A stretch of DNA of 34,174 bases, from the NCBI GenBank assembly GCA_021785155.1, contig JAJYGE010000537.1, forward strand, positions 1 through 34,174, written 5' to 3'. Position 1 is the stretch's first letter, and each line of letters starts with the position of its first letter. A program made the translations under genes and the position numbers. Shown piece after piece: positions 7,990 through 16,350 of this stretch. This DNA comes from Planctomycetota bacterium (lineage in GTDB: Bacteria; Planctomycetota; Phycisphaerae; WQYP01). The notes under the pieces were generated by a model. That model ran no database searches, was not told where the DNA came from, and was given only the letters and a program-made list of their open reading frames with translations.

Positions 7990-10959
7990 TTACAACATGA
8001 GTGTTCTTTTTTCACCGCGGCGTCGCCGTCGCATCAATATCAATGGTATGCCCGCCAGAAGCAGCAATCCTGCCGCCGGTTCCGGCACCGGTGACGCCGC
8101 CAGCAGCGCTGCTAGATTCGTTGTGCCGGTGTATTGCTGCAGCAGGCTATCATAGGCCTGCATGGTCTGGCTGCTGGCACCTTTCTGGGTCAACGTTTGG
8201 CCGAACAAAATCAGGTCCTGTGTATTGATCACGCCGGTGCCCAGATAATCCGCCGCCGGATTAAATTCCGTATTGTTACTCGCTAAAAGCGAGGCAAACG
8301 TGTTGACATCCGCCACGTTGTACAAGCCGTTGAAATTCAAATCGCCCAATCCCTGGCCATAAATGGTGGAGGTATACAGTCCGGCAAAACGCTGGATATT
8401 GTAGGTACCATCAGGTTTGTATGTCACCACGGTGGCCACATGATTGCCGCTGGTAAGGGCCTGCGCTTCAATGGTCCATTGATTAGTATCGGTTTGGGTG
8501 GCCTGATTGGAGCTGCCGATCATCGCGAGAATCTGGCTGTTGGTAACTGCGGAACCAAGGTCGAAAAGTACGTGGATATTATTGGCCAGACCATCCACCG
8601 ATTGCACCACAAGGTCACGATTCTGATTCACACCATGCGTAACGGGATCAAAACTCATCACTTGCGAGACGGGCGCGGAGGTGTCGACATAGATCGTTTG
8701 CGTCCAATCGGTATAGACCGGCGGCGCATCAATTCCGGTACGGTGCCGAAATGCGATAACCTCAATATTGTCATACCCCTGCGGCAAGTCGCTGGTATTG
8801 ATGGTTTCGGTATATAACCCCGTGCCGCCGCCCACCAGCGGGCTGGCGTTTTGGAATTCCAGATACCCATAGCCAATGCTGTTGGGCGTGGTGCTGACAA
8901 AGCTTTGCCCATTCAGAGCCAAGCCACTGTTGATTTTGAATATCGCGTTATCACCGCCGGCGTTGGGATCATACATGCTGGTGTTGCCCAGCAGATACAC
9001 CGGCTGGGTTTGCAGTTGAATCTGGAACTGCGGCCCCTTGACTACCGCCACATTGGTGACGGTGTTGGTGCCATTCTCTGTGGCAACATTAGGATCACTG
9101 GCTGCGGGGACGTTGCCGGCAATTTCTCCGGCGGCGTTGGTAATGGTCATGGTGCCGATAGGCGTGGCCGGACCGTAAATTAAATCGCCCTGGCCGGTAA
9201 AAGTTCCAGCGGAGTTGGTATTGTTGGAAAATGTCACATTGACCGTGCCATTGGAATATACCTGTAACACCTGCGGCAAACCATTGGCGGCGGCGTTGCC
9301 GGTTAATTCCACCAGATAAGGCACATTGGCCGGGTTGAAGGATGTCTGCAATGTGGTGGAGTAATTGCCGCCGCCGGTCTGATTATTCAACAGCACCAAT
9401 GCGGAATCCTGGCGTTCAAAGGCGTAATTATTTTGACTGATATAGCGTTGAATCACATTGCCGGTACTGTAACGGTTGCGCAGATCCACCAGTCCGCTGA
9501 TTTGATTCACATGTGTGACCGTCATGGTCTGTCCGGTAGAGTTATAAGTGGCCAGAGAATTGTTGGCCATCTGATTGCCATAAACACCACCCAAGGCATC
9601 GCCCCGGCCATTTTGCGGAAAACTCTGGGTGCCATTGTCGTTGGACGTGGCGTCGCCGTTAAAATAGACAATAGCCTGCCCCGGCATCATGAGTTCATAA
9701 GCGTAGGCCACATTGCTTAAATAAGGTGCGCCATTGTCCTGACTTTGCACAAAATCCACGCCGCCGTTATTGACCAGGTAGGACGCGCTGACAATATTGT
9801 TCCAATTGTTGGTCAGGCCATCGCCGGTCAGGTTGTTCTGCATGGCAAAGAACAGGGGAAAATTCAGGGCGTTCATATTCGCGCCGGGGTCAATGGGATT
9901 GCCGGGGCCTTGCGGAATATTGCTGTCGTAATATTCGCCGAAGGAATAAATCTGTTCCTGCTGGCCGTTGAGATAGGTGTGCGTACTGGCCTGCGTCACA
10001 GCCTGGTTAAAGTACGGCAGAATCGTGGAATATTCCATATTCTTAACCGCATCGAGCCGGAAGCCGTCAACACCAAGCGTCTGGATCATCCACTGCACAT
10101 TATCCATCAGATAGCCGGTATCATTCTGCAGCGTTGGCGACCCGCCCTGGGGGTTGGCGGTATTAAAGGAATTTACCAGAATGCCGCTCTGGCCGGTATC
10201 GGGGTTGGTAATGCTTTGGGTGTTGTAGCCCGGCTGCGGATAAAACTGCTGATTGGCCGGCATGGCCACATTGGCCAACCGACCAAAGGCCGGGGTGGTT
10301 CCGGCGGGAATATTGTTCGGATTACCGGTGGTGGTGGGGATGCGGATATATTGATAATTCTCATTAAAATTAATGTTGATCAGGCCGGACGTCTGCCCGG
10401 TTTGCGTGCCGGTGTCGGCGGGATTATTAAAATCACCATAGGCGCTGCTGGAGTTGCTTAGCACAAATCCGGGATAACCTCCGGCATCGGCAAAGGAATT
10501 GCCATTGCCGTCCGTGGTGCCCCACTGGGAAAAGCCGTTATGCCCAAGGGAGTAATCAATATAAATGTATCCACCCATTTGGTGCACAGCGCTGACCAGA
10601 TTTTCATAGCCGCTGATAGTGCCGTAATTTGTGGGATCATTGGAAGAACCAAGATCAAAACGATTATAAATATCGTAACCGACCGAACCATTGCCCGAAT
10701 CCGCCCGCGTCGGCGGGGGGGTTAATACCGAGCCGTAACCGGCCCCGAATATATCCGGCATGCGGTTGGTGATGTTCTGCCAAGTGCCTCCGAAATAATC
10801 CAGAATCGCCGGCGGGGCATAGGCGTCGTTTTGCGCCTGTACCGCCGGTGCGACCGTCCCCGCGGCAACGAAGGCCGCCGCCGCCAGCAGCGCCCGAACA
10901 CGCAACCGGTTCGCCTTGCTCCGGTTCATATTTTTGAGTTGTGTTGTCACCGGGCTCAT
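7990..10959 (-). CDS. PEP-CTERM-anchored GH13 alpha-amylase with dockerin-like repeat
   Basis: Extracellular alpha-amylase of 989 residues. It has a signal peptide (cleavage probably after AVQA, about residue 42) and a GH13 catalytic domain with D135 (YIDYSLGH), nucleophile D303 (DGFRLDAV), acid/base E342 (SFGEYY) and D408 (QSQDNGAP). Long beta-rich linkers follow, then a dockerin-like calcium-binding region at 872-923 (GDLNFNG...NVADV) and a PEP-CTERM signal from residue 958 (VPEP, hydrophobic helix, RRRRR). It should act on starch or glycogen at the cell surface. As in the GH13 at 2608-5172, Gly replaces the Asn of region I and Gln replaces the His of region IV. GGGAGAGA (10966-10973) precedes the start, and the ATG overlaps the upstream frame's stop as ATGA (10956-10959), implying coupled translation. 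Nine residues follow the last Arg of the sorting signal. Confidence 0.93.
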   Translation of the reverse strand: MSPVTTQLKNMNRSKANRLRVRALLAAAAFVAAGTVAPAVQAQNDAYAPPAILDYFGGTWQNITNRMPDIFGAGYGSVLTPPPTRADSGNGSVGYDIYNRFDLGSSNDPTNYGTISGYENLVSAVHQMGGYIYIDYSLGHNGFSQWGTTDGNGNSFADAGGYPGFVLSNSSSAYGDFNNPADTGTQTGQTSGLININFNENYQYIRIPTTTGNPNNIPAGTTPAFGRLANVAMPANQQFYPQPGYNTQSITNPDTGQSGILVNSFNTANPQGGSPTLQNDTGYLMDNVQWMIQTLGVDGFRLDAVKNMEYSTILPYFNQAVTQASTHTYLNGQQEQIYSFGEYYDSNIPQGPGNPIDPGANMNALNFPLFFAMQNNLTGDGLTNNWNNIVSASYLVNNGGVDFVQSQDNGAPYLSNVAYAYELMMPGQAIVYFNGDATSNDNGTQSFPQNGRGDALGGVYGNQMANNSLATYNSTGQTMTVTHVNQISGLVDLRNRYSTGNVIQRYISQNNYAFERQDSALVLLNNQTGGGNYSTTLQTSFNPANVPYLVELTGNAAANGLPQVLQVYSNGTVNVTFSNNTNSAGTFTGQGDLIYGPATPIGTMTITNAAGEIAGNVPAASDPNVATENGTNTVTNVAVVKGPQFQIQLQTQPVYLLGNTSMYDPNAGGDNAIFKINSGLALNGQSFVSTTPNSIGYGYLEFQNASPLVGGGTGLYTETINTSDLPQGYDNIEVIAFRHRTGIDAPPVYTDWTQTIYVDTSAPVSQVMSFDPVTHGVNQNRDLVVQSVDGLANNIHVLFDLGSAVTNSQILAMIGSSNQATQTDTNQWTIEAQALTSGNHVATVVTYKPDGTYNIQRFAGLYTSTIYGQGLGDLNFNGLYNVADVNTFASLLASNNTEFNPAADYLGTGVINTQDLILFGQTLTQKGASSQTMQAYDSLLQQYTGTTNLAALLAASPVPEPAAGLLLLAGIPLILMRRRRRGEKRTLML

Positions 10960-12044
10960 ATTGATTCTCTCCCTGATAAACGCCTAAGATCACGCCCTGG
11001 ATGCTGGGAACCGAAAACTGAAAAATTTCCCCGCGTGGCAGTATCCGTGAAATCCGTGGTTTCATCCGCGCTGCGCACTGCGGTATGGGGCCCTTGCCGT
11101 GTCTGCCGCCGCTGAATCAGGGGCAATGCCAACAATCCACTTACCAGCAGTAAAATCGCGGTTGGTTCCGGAACGGGCGTGGAGACCAGCAAGTTATTGA
11201 AATAGGCATTTTGTGCGCTACTGCCCAGATTATCGTTAAACAGCATGATCTCATTTATCGGATCACTGTTGAGAGCCAAGTTCGTAAAAGTTTCCGCACT
11301 GCCCTGCGCCGATGCCAGAGGCGTGAGCGTAATGCTTGCGGTAGACGGTGCGGTGAGATCAACCGTAATGGTCAGCCCGTTGCCATTGTTGCCGGTGCTC
11401 GTACCGTCATGAATTGACTTTATACCGGTATTAAATGAATTGGAAAATCCAAGTGACGATGAATTATACCCACCGTAGCTGACACTGTAATAGCTGCCGG
11501 ACGCGAAAGCCGCCACTTCCAGTATGGGCGTGGCGTAGCCGGTGCTGGCGTTGTAATTTTGAAGCTGAAAGCCTTCCGCCCCCTGGGAGCCGATGGAATC
11601 GGTGGCCATATTGATGGAAAAAGTAGCTCCGGATTGTAGCGAATAATCAATGCTGCGGTAGGCGGTCGGGGGTGCCGCATCAGACCCGGTTCCGTTTTGA
11701 GACCACAGCGTCCAGGCCACCCCGCTGGTGTTGATATTGGGCGTGGCCGTGGTGCCGAATATATTGGCCGCTGATTCGGTATCAAAGCCCCACGTGGCGA
11801 TCTAATTCACGCCCGAACCTGAAGGCCCTTGAAGCCATGGACCGAAACCAGTCCCGCCATTACTGCCGTTGGCCCAGCCGCCGTTGGAATAGGCGAAGTT
11901 GGCGGCATTATCGGATAGGCTCACGGCGGCTGCAACGCCGCCGTGAGCCGTCACCCATCCGACAAGAACTACGACAGCCGCGCCCATAACCAAGCGGTGC
12001 CGCCGGAGTTGGTGTTGCACAGACCTTGTAAGTTTGGCCGCCAT
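10956..12044 (-). pseudogene. PEP-CTERM surface protein, paralogue 3, split by an in-frame TAG
   Basis: The N-terminal part (12044 to 11805, 80 residues) has a signal segment (GAAVVVLVGWVTAHGGVAAA) and the family start SDNAANF...NGGTGFGPW. It ends at TAG (11802-11804). The same frame continues open for 281 codons (IATWGFDTESAANIFG, then a beta-rich region) to a PEP-CTERM signal (VPEPTAILLLVSGLL) and RRQTRQ. The reading is therefore one gene broken by a single nonsense codon: a fresh pseudogene, a readthrough site or a base error. The start at 12044 has GGAGAT (12051-12056) 6 bases upstream; an upstream ATG at 12065 is less likely. After the sorting signal there is an unusual tail of about 45 residues ending in an ATGA overlap with the amylase start, so this gene leads the amylase operon. 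Confidence 0.8.
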
Positions 12045-12170
12045 ACATATATCTCCAAAACTCATGAGGTCCGCCGCTGGGTATCGAAAAAAGCTAAAAC
12101 AAACCTCGCCTGGCTATTAAGCCAGCTACAACGCGATTAAGACATCGCAAAATCGACAATCGCAAGGCCC

Positions 12171-12197
12171 AAATTTGAGATCTTGAATCTCAAATTT
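12171..12197. repeat. Perfect inverted repeat between two PEP-CTERM genes
   Basis: AAATTTGAGAT (12171-12181) and ATCTCAAATTT (12187-12197) form an 11-bp perfect stem with a 5-base loop, 6 bases past the minus-strand stop at 12203. It is AT-rich and has no following U-tract. It could be a weak terminator, a stabilising 3' hairpin or a binding site. A second small hairpin (12110-12115 with 12120-12125) lies closer to the next gene. I found no clear promoter for the amylase operon in this stretch. Confidence 0.45.
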
Positions 12198-12202
12198 CAA
12201 AG

Positions 12203-13249
12203 TCAGGCTGTCCGCCGCCGCCGAATCAACAGCAAACCCATGCCCGCCGCCAAGAATAAGCCCACAGTGGCCGGTTCAGGAACCGCAGTAATCGCCAAGC
12301 TGTTAAAGGTGCCATTGGCGTTCGTGTTTTGATCAAACACGTCAACGCCATTGAGCACGTCACCGCTCTTGAGCGTGCCGGTGTAGGTCGCCAGAACCGC
12401 CGGCGTGGTGCCAACGGAATCCAGTGTCAGCGTGTAGGCGTTACCCGTTGCGAGCGAAAAATTGGCAGTGATTCCAGCACTAAGCTCGGCAGATGTCAAA
12501 CCGGTGGTTGACGACACGGTGGTACCATCGGTGGAAATATTGGTTTCAAGGATATATCCGCCTGCCGAATTGGTCTGCCCATTATATGAGGTCAGATTGG
12601 CACTCGTGGCGCTGTCACCAAGTTCGTTAAAGCTCACTGAAAACAAAGCGCTGCTGTCGGTATAGGTGTTAGCGCTGGTTTGAGAACCGTTGCCCACCGT
12701 AACCGGCACGGAACTGGTGCTGGAGGAAATCGCGGCGACACCATTGTCGAGGCTGAATCCAAAGGCGGGAAGGCCAGCCGCCGGGTAACTGCCGACGCTG
12801 CCGGTCTGCAGAGCGATGCTGAATTGCTGATTGGCACTAAGGTTTCCGGTGAAGGCGCGATAGATATCCGCCCGGGCGACGGTCGGGGAGGCACCGTTGC
12901 CGCCATTGTTGGCATACATGTACCAGTAATTGCCGTTGGTGTTGATCGGGTTGGACGTATCAAAAGTCGTCAATCCCGACCCATTATACGGTGCGGAACC
13001 CGCTTGCTGATCGACCACCGCCCATGAACCAAAACCGGTTCCCGCTGATGGTTCCGTAGCGGTTGTTGGACTGTTGCTGACATTTGTCCAAACGTTTGAG
13101 GTTCCTCCGCTACCTTGATAATTGCCCGCATTGTCGCTCGCGAGCATCGCGGCATGGGTGGCCGAACCGACCAGACCCAGTGCTGTTACTCCCGCAGCCA
13201 AACCCAATAGAATGGCTGGGGACCGATGAAGTGATGTGTGGTTACCCAT
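12203..13249 (-). CDS. PEP-CTERM surface protein, paralogue 2
   Basis: Secreted protein of about 348 residues. It has a signal segment (AILLGLAAGVTALGLVG), a Ser/Thr/Asn/Gly-rich beta-type body without recognised catalytic residues, and a C-terminal VPEPATVG, hydrophobic helix and RRRR. It shares the mature start (SDNAGNY...GTGFGSW) with the other two PEP-CTERM proteins here. The frame runs upstream to 13399, but the ATG at 13249 with AGGAGA (13255-13260) 5 bases upstream precedes the signal peptide. It has its own promoter (13309-13336) carrying an operator-like palindrome, which suggests LacI-type control. It may bind or organise surface polysaccharide; this is an inference from its neighbours. 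Confidence 0.9.
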   Translation of the reverse strand: MGNHTSLHRSPAILLGLAAGVTALGLVGSATHAAMLASDNAGNYQGSGGTSNVWTNVSNSPTTATEPSAGTGFGSWAVVDQQAGSAPYNGSGLTTFDTSNPINTNGNYWYMYANNGGNGASPTVARADIYRAFTGNLSANQQFSIALQTGSVGSYPAAGLPAFGFSLDNGVAAISSSTSSVPVTVGNGSQTSANTYTDSSALFSVSFNELGDSATSANLTSYNGQTNSAGGYILETNISTDGTTVSSTTGLTSAELSAGITANFSLATGNAYTLTLDSVGTTPAVLATYTGTLKSGDVLNGVDVFDQNTNANGTFNSLAITAVPEPATVGLFLAAGMGLLLIRRRRTA

Positions 13250-13308
13250 AACACTCTCCTTAAAAAAAGACGAGGTACCAAACAAGGAAAAACTAACTAA
13301 CTTCATAT

Positions 13309-13336
13309 AGTTTAACCGGTTCAAACATTTTGTCAA
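13309..13336 (-). promoter_or_regulatory. Promoter of paralogue 2 with AACCGGTT operator in the spacer
   Basis: On the minus strand, TTGACA (13331-13336) and TAAACT (13309-13314) are separated by 16 bases. The palindrome TTTAACCGGTTCAA (13311-13324, core 13314-13321) fills the downstream half of the spacer and overlaps the -10. This is a repressor-type arrangement. The same core is found at 983-990, and a degenerate version in the promoter at 1126-1154. The LacI-family protein at 1399-2526 is the natural candidate regulator. Confidence 0.65.
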
Positions 13337-13530
13337 GTAAAATCTGATAATTTTTTTTAAAGTCCAATATGCCCTATAAAAACAGCATATTTTTAACATT
13401 TAGGAGTGTTAAACTGCTTTAGAATCTTGTTCAATACCGATGACCGCTTATTCAATGGCCAAAATACAGTCAATGAACCAAAACACACCAAATAATTTGG
13501 TAACCGTTCGCGGGAATGGCGGGCAAGAAC

Positions 13531-13607
13531 TTGTGGTGCAGGCTCTCCAACCTGCATTCATTCTGTAGCGTGACAGACAATACAACATAGTTTGGTCTGC
13601 ACCACAA
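13531..13607. repeat. Intergenic inverted repeat
   Basis: TTGTGGTGCAG (13531-13541) and CTGCACCACAA (13597-13607) are perfectly complementary 11-mers. The left arm also starts a nested stem, GCAGG/CCTGC (13538-13542/13551-13555). The gap from 13337 to 13741 otherwise holds no convincing gene. The short minus-strand frame at 13470-13679 has repeat-derived composition and no ribosome binding site. Palindromic GCACCGGTGC (13729-13738) lies just past the mdh stop but lacks a U-tract. Confidence 0.5.
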
Positions 13608-13741
13608 AAAGAGCAATGGAATAAAGCGCGGCGCTCGAACGGCTACCCGCCGAAGTAAGCGTTGTTCCTTAGACGTCATCGCTTCGCCGCGGACCAGGGA
13701 CTATTGCCATCGCAGGGGCAACTCACCGGGCACCGGTGCGA

Positions 13742-14677
13742 TTAGAGCTTGATCGTTGCAACCAACTGCCGCACATGCTGCACGGATGCATCCATGAGTT
13801 TTTTCTCATCCGCGGTTAGTTGCACTTCAAGAATTTGTTCTACGCCTTTGGTGCCGAGCTTTACGGGTACGCCCACAAAATATCCGCCCACACCATATTG
13901 TTTATCGCAATAGGCGGCACAGGGAAGTACGCGCTTTTTGTCTTTAATGATGGATTCAGCCATCTGTACCACCGATGCTGATGGGGCGTAATAAGCCGAT
14001 CCGGTCTTAAGAAGATTGACAATCTCCGCGCCGCCGGCCCGGGTGCGTTTTACAATGGCTTCAATTTTATCCGCGGAAAGCAGTTCGGGCAGCGGAATGC
14101 CCGCCACGCTCGTATAGCGTGGCAGCGGCACCATATCGTCGCCATGCCCGCCCAGCAGCAGCGCCTGAACATCTTCCACACTCACGCCCAATTCCGCCGC
14201 GATAAAGCAGCGATAGCGCGCGGTATCCAGAACGCCGGCCATGCCGATGACGCGCTGCGGTTCAAAGCCGCTGGATTTATAAGCCACGTACACCATGGCG
14301 TCCAGCGGGTTGGACACCACCAGCAGAATGCTTTGGGGAGAATATCGCACCACCTGCTCAGTGACGGATTTTACAATTTCCGTGTTTTTCAGCAGCAGAT
14401 CATCGCGGCTCATACCGGGTTTACGGGCCAGACCGGCGGTAATAATCACCACATCGCTATCGGCGGTGGGTTCATACGTGGTGGCACCGGTCAACCTCGA
14501 ATCAAAACCTTCCACCGGGGCCGCCTCCGCCAGGTCCAACGCCTTGCCCTGCGGGACACCATCAATCTGCGGCACATCCACGAGCACCACATCGCCAAGT
14601 TCCTTCGCCGCGGCCCAGTGTGCGGCGGTAGCGCCGACATTACCCGCTCCGATAATACTGATTTTAGCTCGTTTCAT
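13742..14677 (-). CDS. mdh: Malate dehydrogenase (LDH-like type)
   Basis: Interconverts malate and oxaloacetate with NAD in the cytoplasmic TCA cycle. At 311 residues it has normal length for the lactate-dehydrogenase-like MDH group. The Rossmann motif is GAGNVG (10-15), and D34 (LVDVPQ) at the end of the second strand indicates NAD over NADP. The substrate-binding arginine segment is [11 protein letters not shown], and the catalytic His is H178 in [15 protein letters not shown] lies 8 bases before the ATG at 14677. It is a single gene divergent from the cupin gene. A malate rather than lactate specificity is inferred from overall similarity to bacterial MDH. Confidence 0.95.
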   Translation of the reverse strand: MKRAKISIIGAGNVGATAAHWAAAKELGDVVLVDVPQIDGVPQGKALDLAEAAPVEGFDSRLTGATTYEPTADSDVVIITAGLARKPGMSRDDLLLKNTEIVKSVTEQVVRYSPQSILLVVSNPLDAMVYVAYKSSGFEPQRVIGMAGVLDTARYRCFIAAELGVSVEDVQALLLGGHGDDMVPLPRYTSVAGIPLPELLSADKIEAIVKRTRAGGAEIVNLLKTGSAYYAPSASVVQMAESIIKDKKRVLPCAAYCDKQYGVGGYFVGVPVKLGTKGVEQILEVQLTADEKKLMDASVQHVRQLVATIKL

Positions 14678-15030
14678 TTTAAGTATCCTTTTTCAATAAC
14701 CATCTGACACACCATAACATGCTGTGTTGTAAACCATCAGGGCCTGGCGTGCAAATCAGGTGCCGTTCCGTGGAGGTAATTATTTTAGTTCGCTGGAGTG
14801 CTTCAAGGAAAAAATCATCCCATAAAACGGGCCTGGAATCACCGCTTCAGACCGAACTGCATACCGTTGGATTTTTCTCAACTTCGCGTCCCGATCAGCC
14901 GAAAATTATAGTGACCCGTTTCATGTGTCGGGTAACAAATCGAAAACCGGCACATGGATTGAAAGTTTGACTGTTCGGGGTTCGCCGAGAATTGTGATTG
15001 TCCGGTTATTGGTTCATCAGGAGATGTATG
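14678..15030. other. Divergent intergenic region between mdh and the cupin gene
   Basis: These 353 bases contain no supported gene. They should hold the promoters of mdh (leftward) and the cupin gene (rightward), but I see no strong -35/-10 pair. A hairpin, CATGTGTCGG (14922-14931) with CCGGCACATG (14947-14956), one G-U pair and a 15-base loop, lies about 75 bases before the cupin start and could be a regulator site or leader structure. Confidence 0.4.
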
Positions 15031-15441
15031 ATGGATACTGTTTCCCAAATGGAATTGTTTCGTGAAGCCGTGCGCAACGGATCGGTTGAGGTTCTGGCTT
15101 GCCCGGAAAGTGGTACGCGAAGTTCACTGGTGCTGGACGAAACCTATGGCCTGCGCGGCCATGTTCCGCCACACTATCATGACTGTGAAGAGGTGCTGGT
15201 AGTTTTGGAAGGCGAAGGCATGCTGTTTCTGGGACAGGATCCGCGAATCGTCGCTGCCGGTACAACCGTCGTCATTCCGCCCGGCAAGCCGCATTGCCTG
15301 TACAACACCGGTATAGGTCGTCTGCATCTGTTGGCCTTCCATCCAAAAGCCAATCCGGTGTATCAGTGGGTGCCGGGATTATTTACCGATGAAACAAACT
15401 GCAATCTAAGCCCGGAAGACCTCCTGGCGCAGGCAATTTGA
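15031..15441 (+). CDS. Small single-domain cupin protein
   Basis: Protein of about 136 residues with one cupin barrel. Motif 1 is PPHYHDCEEVLVVLEGEG (two His and a Glu as likely metal ligands) and motif 2 is VIPPGKPHCLYN with the third His. It could bind a metal and act as an isomerase, dioxygenase or sensor; the substrate cannot be told. ATGs at 15028 and 15031 follow AGGAG (15019-15023); the second has the better 7-base spacing. An upstream in-frame ATG at 14998 is unlikely. The gene ends only 6 bases from the convergent tyrA stop. Confidence 0.85.
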   Translation: MDTVSQMELFREAVRNGSVEVLACPESGTRSSLVLDETYGLRGHVPPHYHDCEEVLVVLEGEGMLFLGQDPRIVAAGTTVVIPPGKPHCLYNTGIGRLHLLAFHPKANPVYQWVPGLFTDETNCNLSPEDLLAQAI

Positions 15442-15447
15442 TCCGGT

Positions 15448-16350
15448 TCACCGGGCATTGCGGCGCGCCAGCAGCAGTTCGTGCTGATCCTTGGCGGTTT
15501 GCAGAAACGCATGTATCGCTTGTGGATCGGAACGACGAATGGCAACTTGCAACTTGCGCAATGTCTGCATGGCCGAGTTCAAATTTTTAATCATTTCAAC
15601 GCGGTTGGTCAGAAATATATCCGTCCACATGCTCGGATCTCCGGAGGCCACGCGCGTGGTATCCACAAAGCCGCCCGCGATAGCCGCGCCCGCCGCCGGA
15701 TTCCGCCCCGCCACCAGCGCGGTCATACAGGCTGCGGCATGGGGGATATGACTTATCAGCGCTACCCATTGATCATGCTGTTGGGCATTTAATTGTTGCG
15801 TGCGCATACCTACGGCCCGCCAGAACCGCTCAATGGTTTCCGATGCGGTGGTCACACGGTTCCCGGTAAACGCTCCGCGCCCGCGAATTTTGGGCGGACA
15901 AATCAGACACAAGGCATCCTGATATAAATCGGGACGGGCATTTTCCGGCCCGCGTTTTTCAGAGCCGGTCATCGGATGGGATCCGATGAAATCAACATGG
16001 CGGGGAAGCAATTTGGCCGCCCATTTCAAGACCTGTTGTTTGGTTGAACCCACATCCGTCACGATGGTGCCTTTTTTAAGCCGGGGCGCTATTACCTCCA
16101 TCAGCGATGGAAACAGCCCCACGTTGGCCGCAAGAATAACCAATTGGCTTTCGTCAACCGCCGCCGCGGGGTCCACGAACACGTCGTCAACAGCTCTCAT
16201 TTCGAGGGTCTTTTGATTGGATGGCGAACCGGGGCGTCCCACACCGATCACCCGCCGTGCCAAACCACGTTGTTTGATCGCCAGGCCCAATGAAGCGCCC
16301 AGCAATCCCACGCCGATAATCGTAACAGATTGAAAATGCGGTTCCTGCAT
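15448..16350 (-). CDS. tyrA: Prephenate dehydrogenase
   Basis: Oxidative decarboxylation of prephenate to 4-hydroxyphenylpyruvate in tyrosine biosynthesis. The protein has 300 residues. The NAD-binding motif is GVGLLGASLG (13-22). Family landmarks are TDVGSTK, SHPMTGSEKRG and SHIPHAAA, which carry the expected catalytic and substrate-binding His and Ser. There is no ACT domain, so no built-in tyrosine feedback is apparent. The frame runs open to 16515, but the ATG at 16350 directly precedes the Rossmann fold; no clear Shine-Dalgarno is seen. Its product is a possible substrate for the oxidoreductase encoded at 18224-21940, but the linkage is only by proximity. Confidence 0.93.
   Translation of the reverse strand: MQEPHFQSVTIIGVGLLGASLGLAIKQRGLARRVIGVGRPGSPSNQKTLEMRAVDDVFVDPAAAVDESQLVILAANVGLFPSLMEVIAPRLKKGTIVTDVGSTKQQVLKWAAKLLPRHVDFIGSHPMTGSEKRGPENARPDLYQDALCLICPPKIRGRGAFTGNRVTTASETIERFWRAVGMRTQQLNAQQHDQWVALISHIPHAAACMTALVAGRNPAAGAAIAGGFVDTTRVASGDPSMWTDIFLTNRVEMIKNLNSAMQTLRKLQVAIRRSDPQAIHAFLQTAKDQHELLLARRNAR

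Noticed and set aside
10903..10910. AACCGGTT core near the 5' end of the amylase gene (also at 13033-13040)
   Set aside because: Both lie within coding sequence and are explained by codons (Asn-Arg-Leu and Gly-Thr-Gly-Phe); there is no promoter around them.
12171..12197. Perfect AT-rich inverted repeat as a true intrinsic terminator
   Set aside because: No U-tract follows on either strand, so it is listed only as an inverted repeat.
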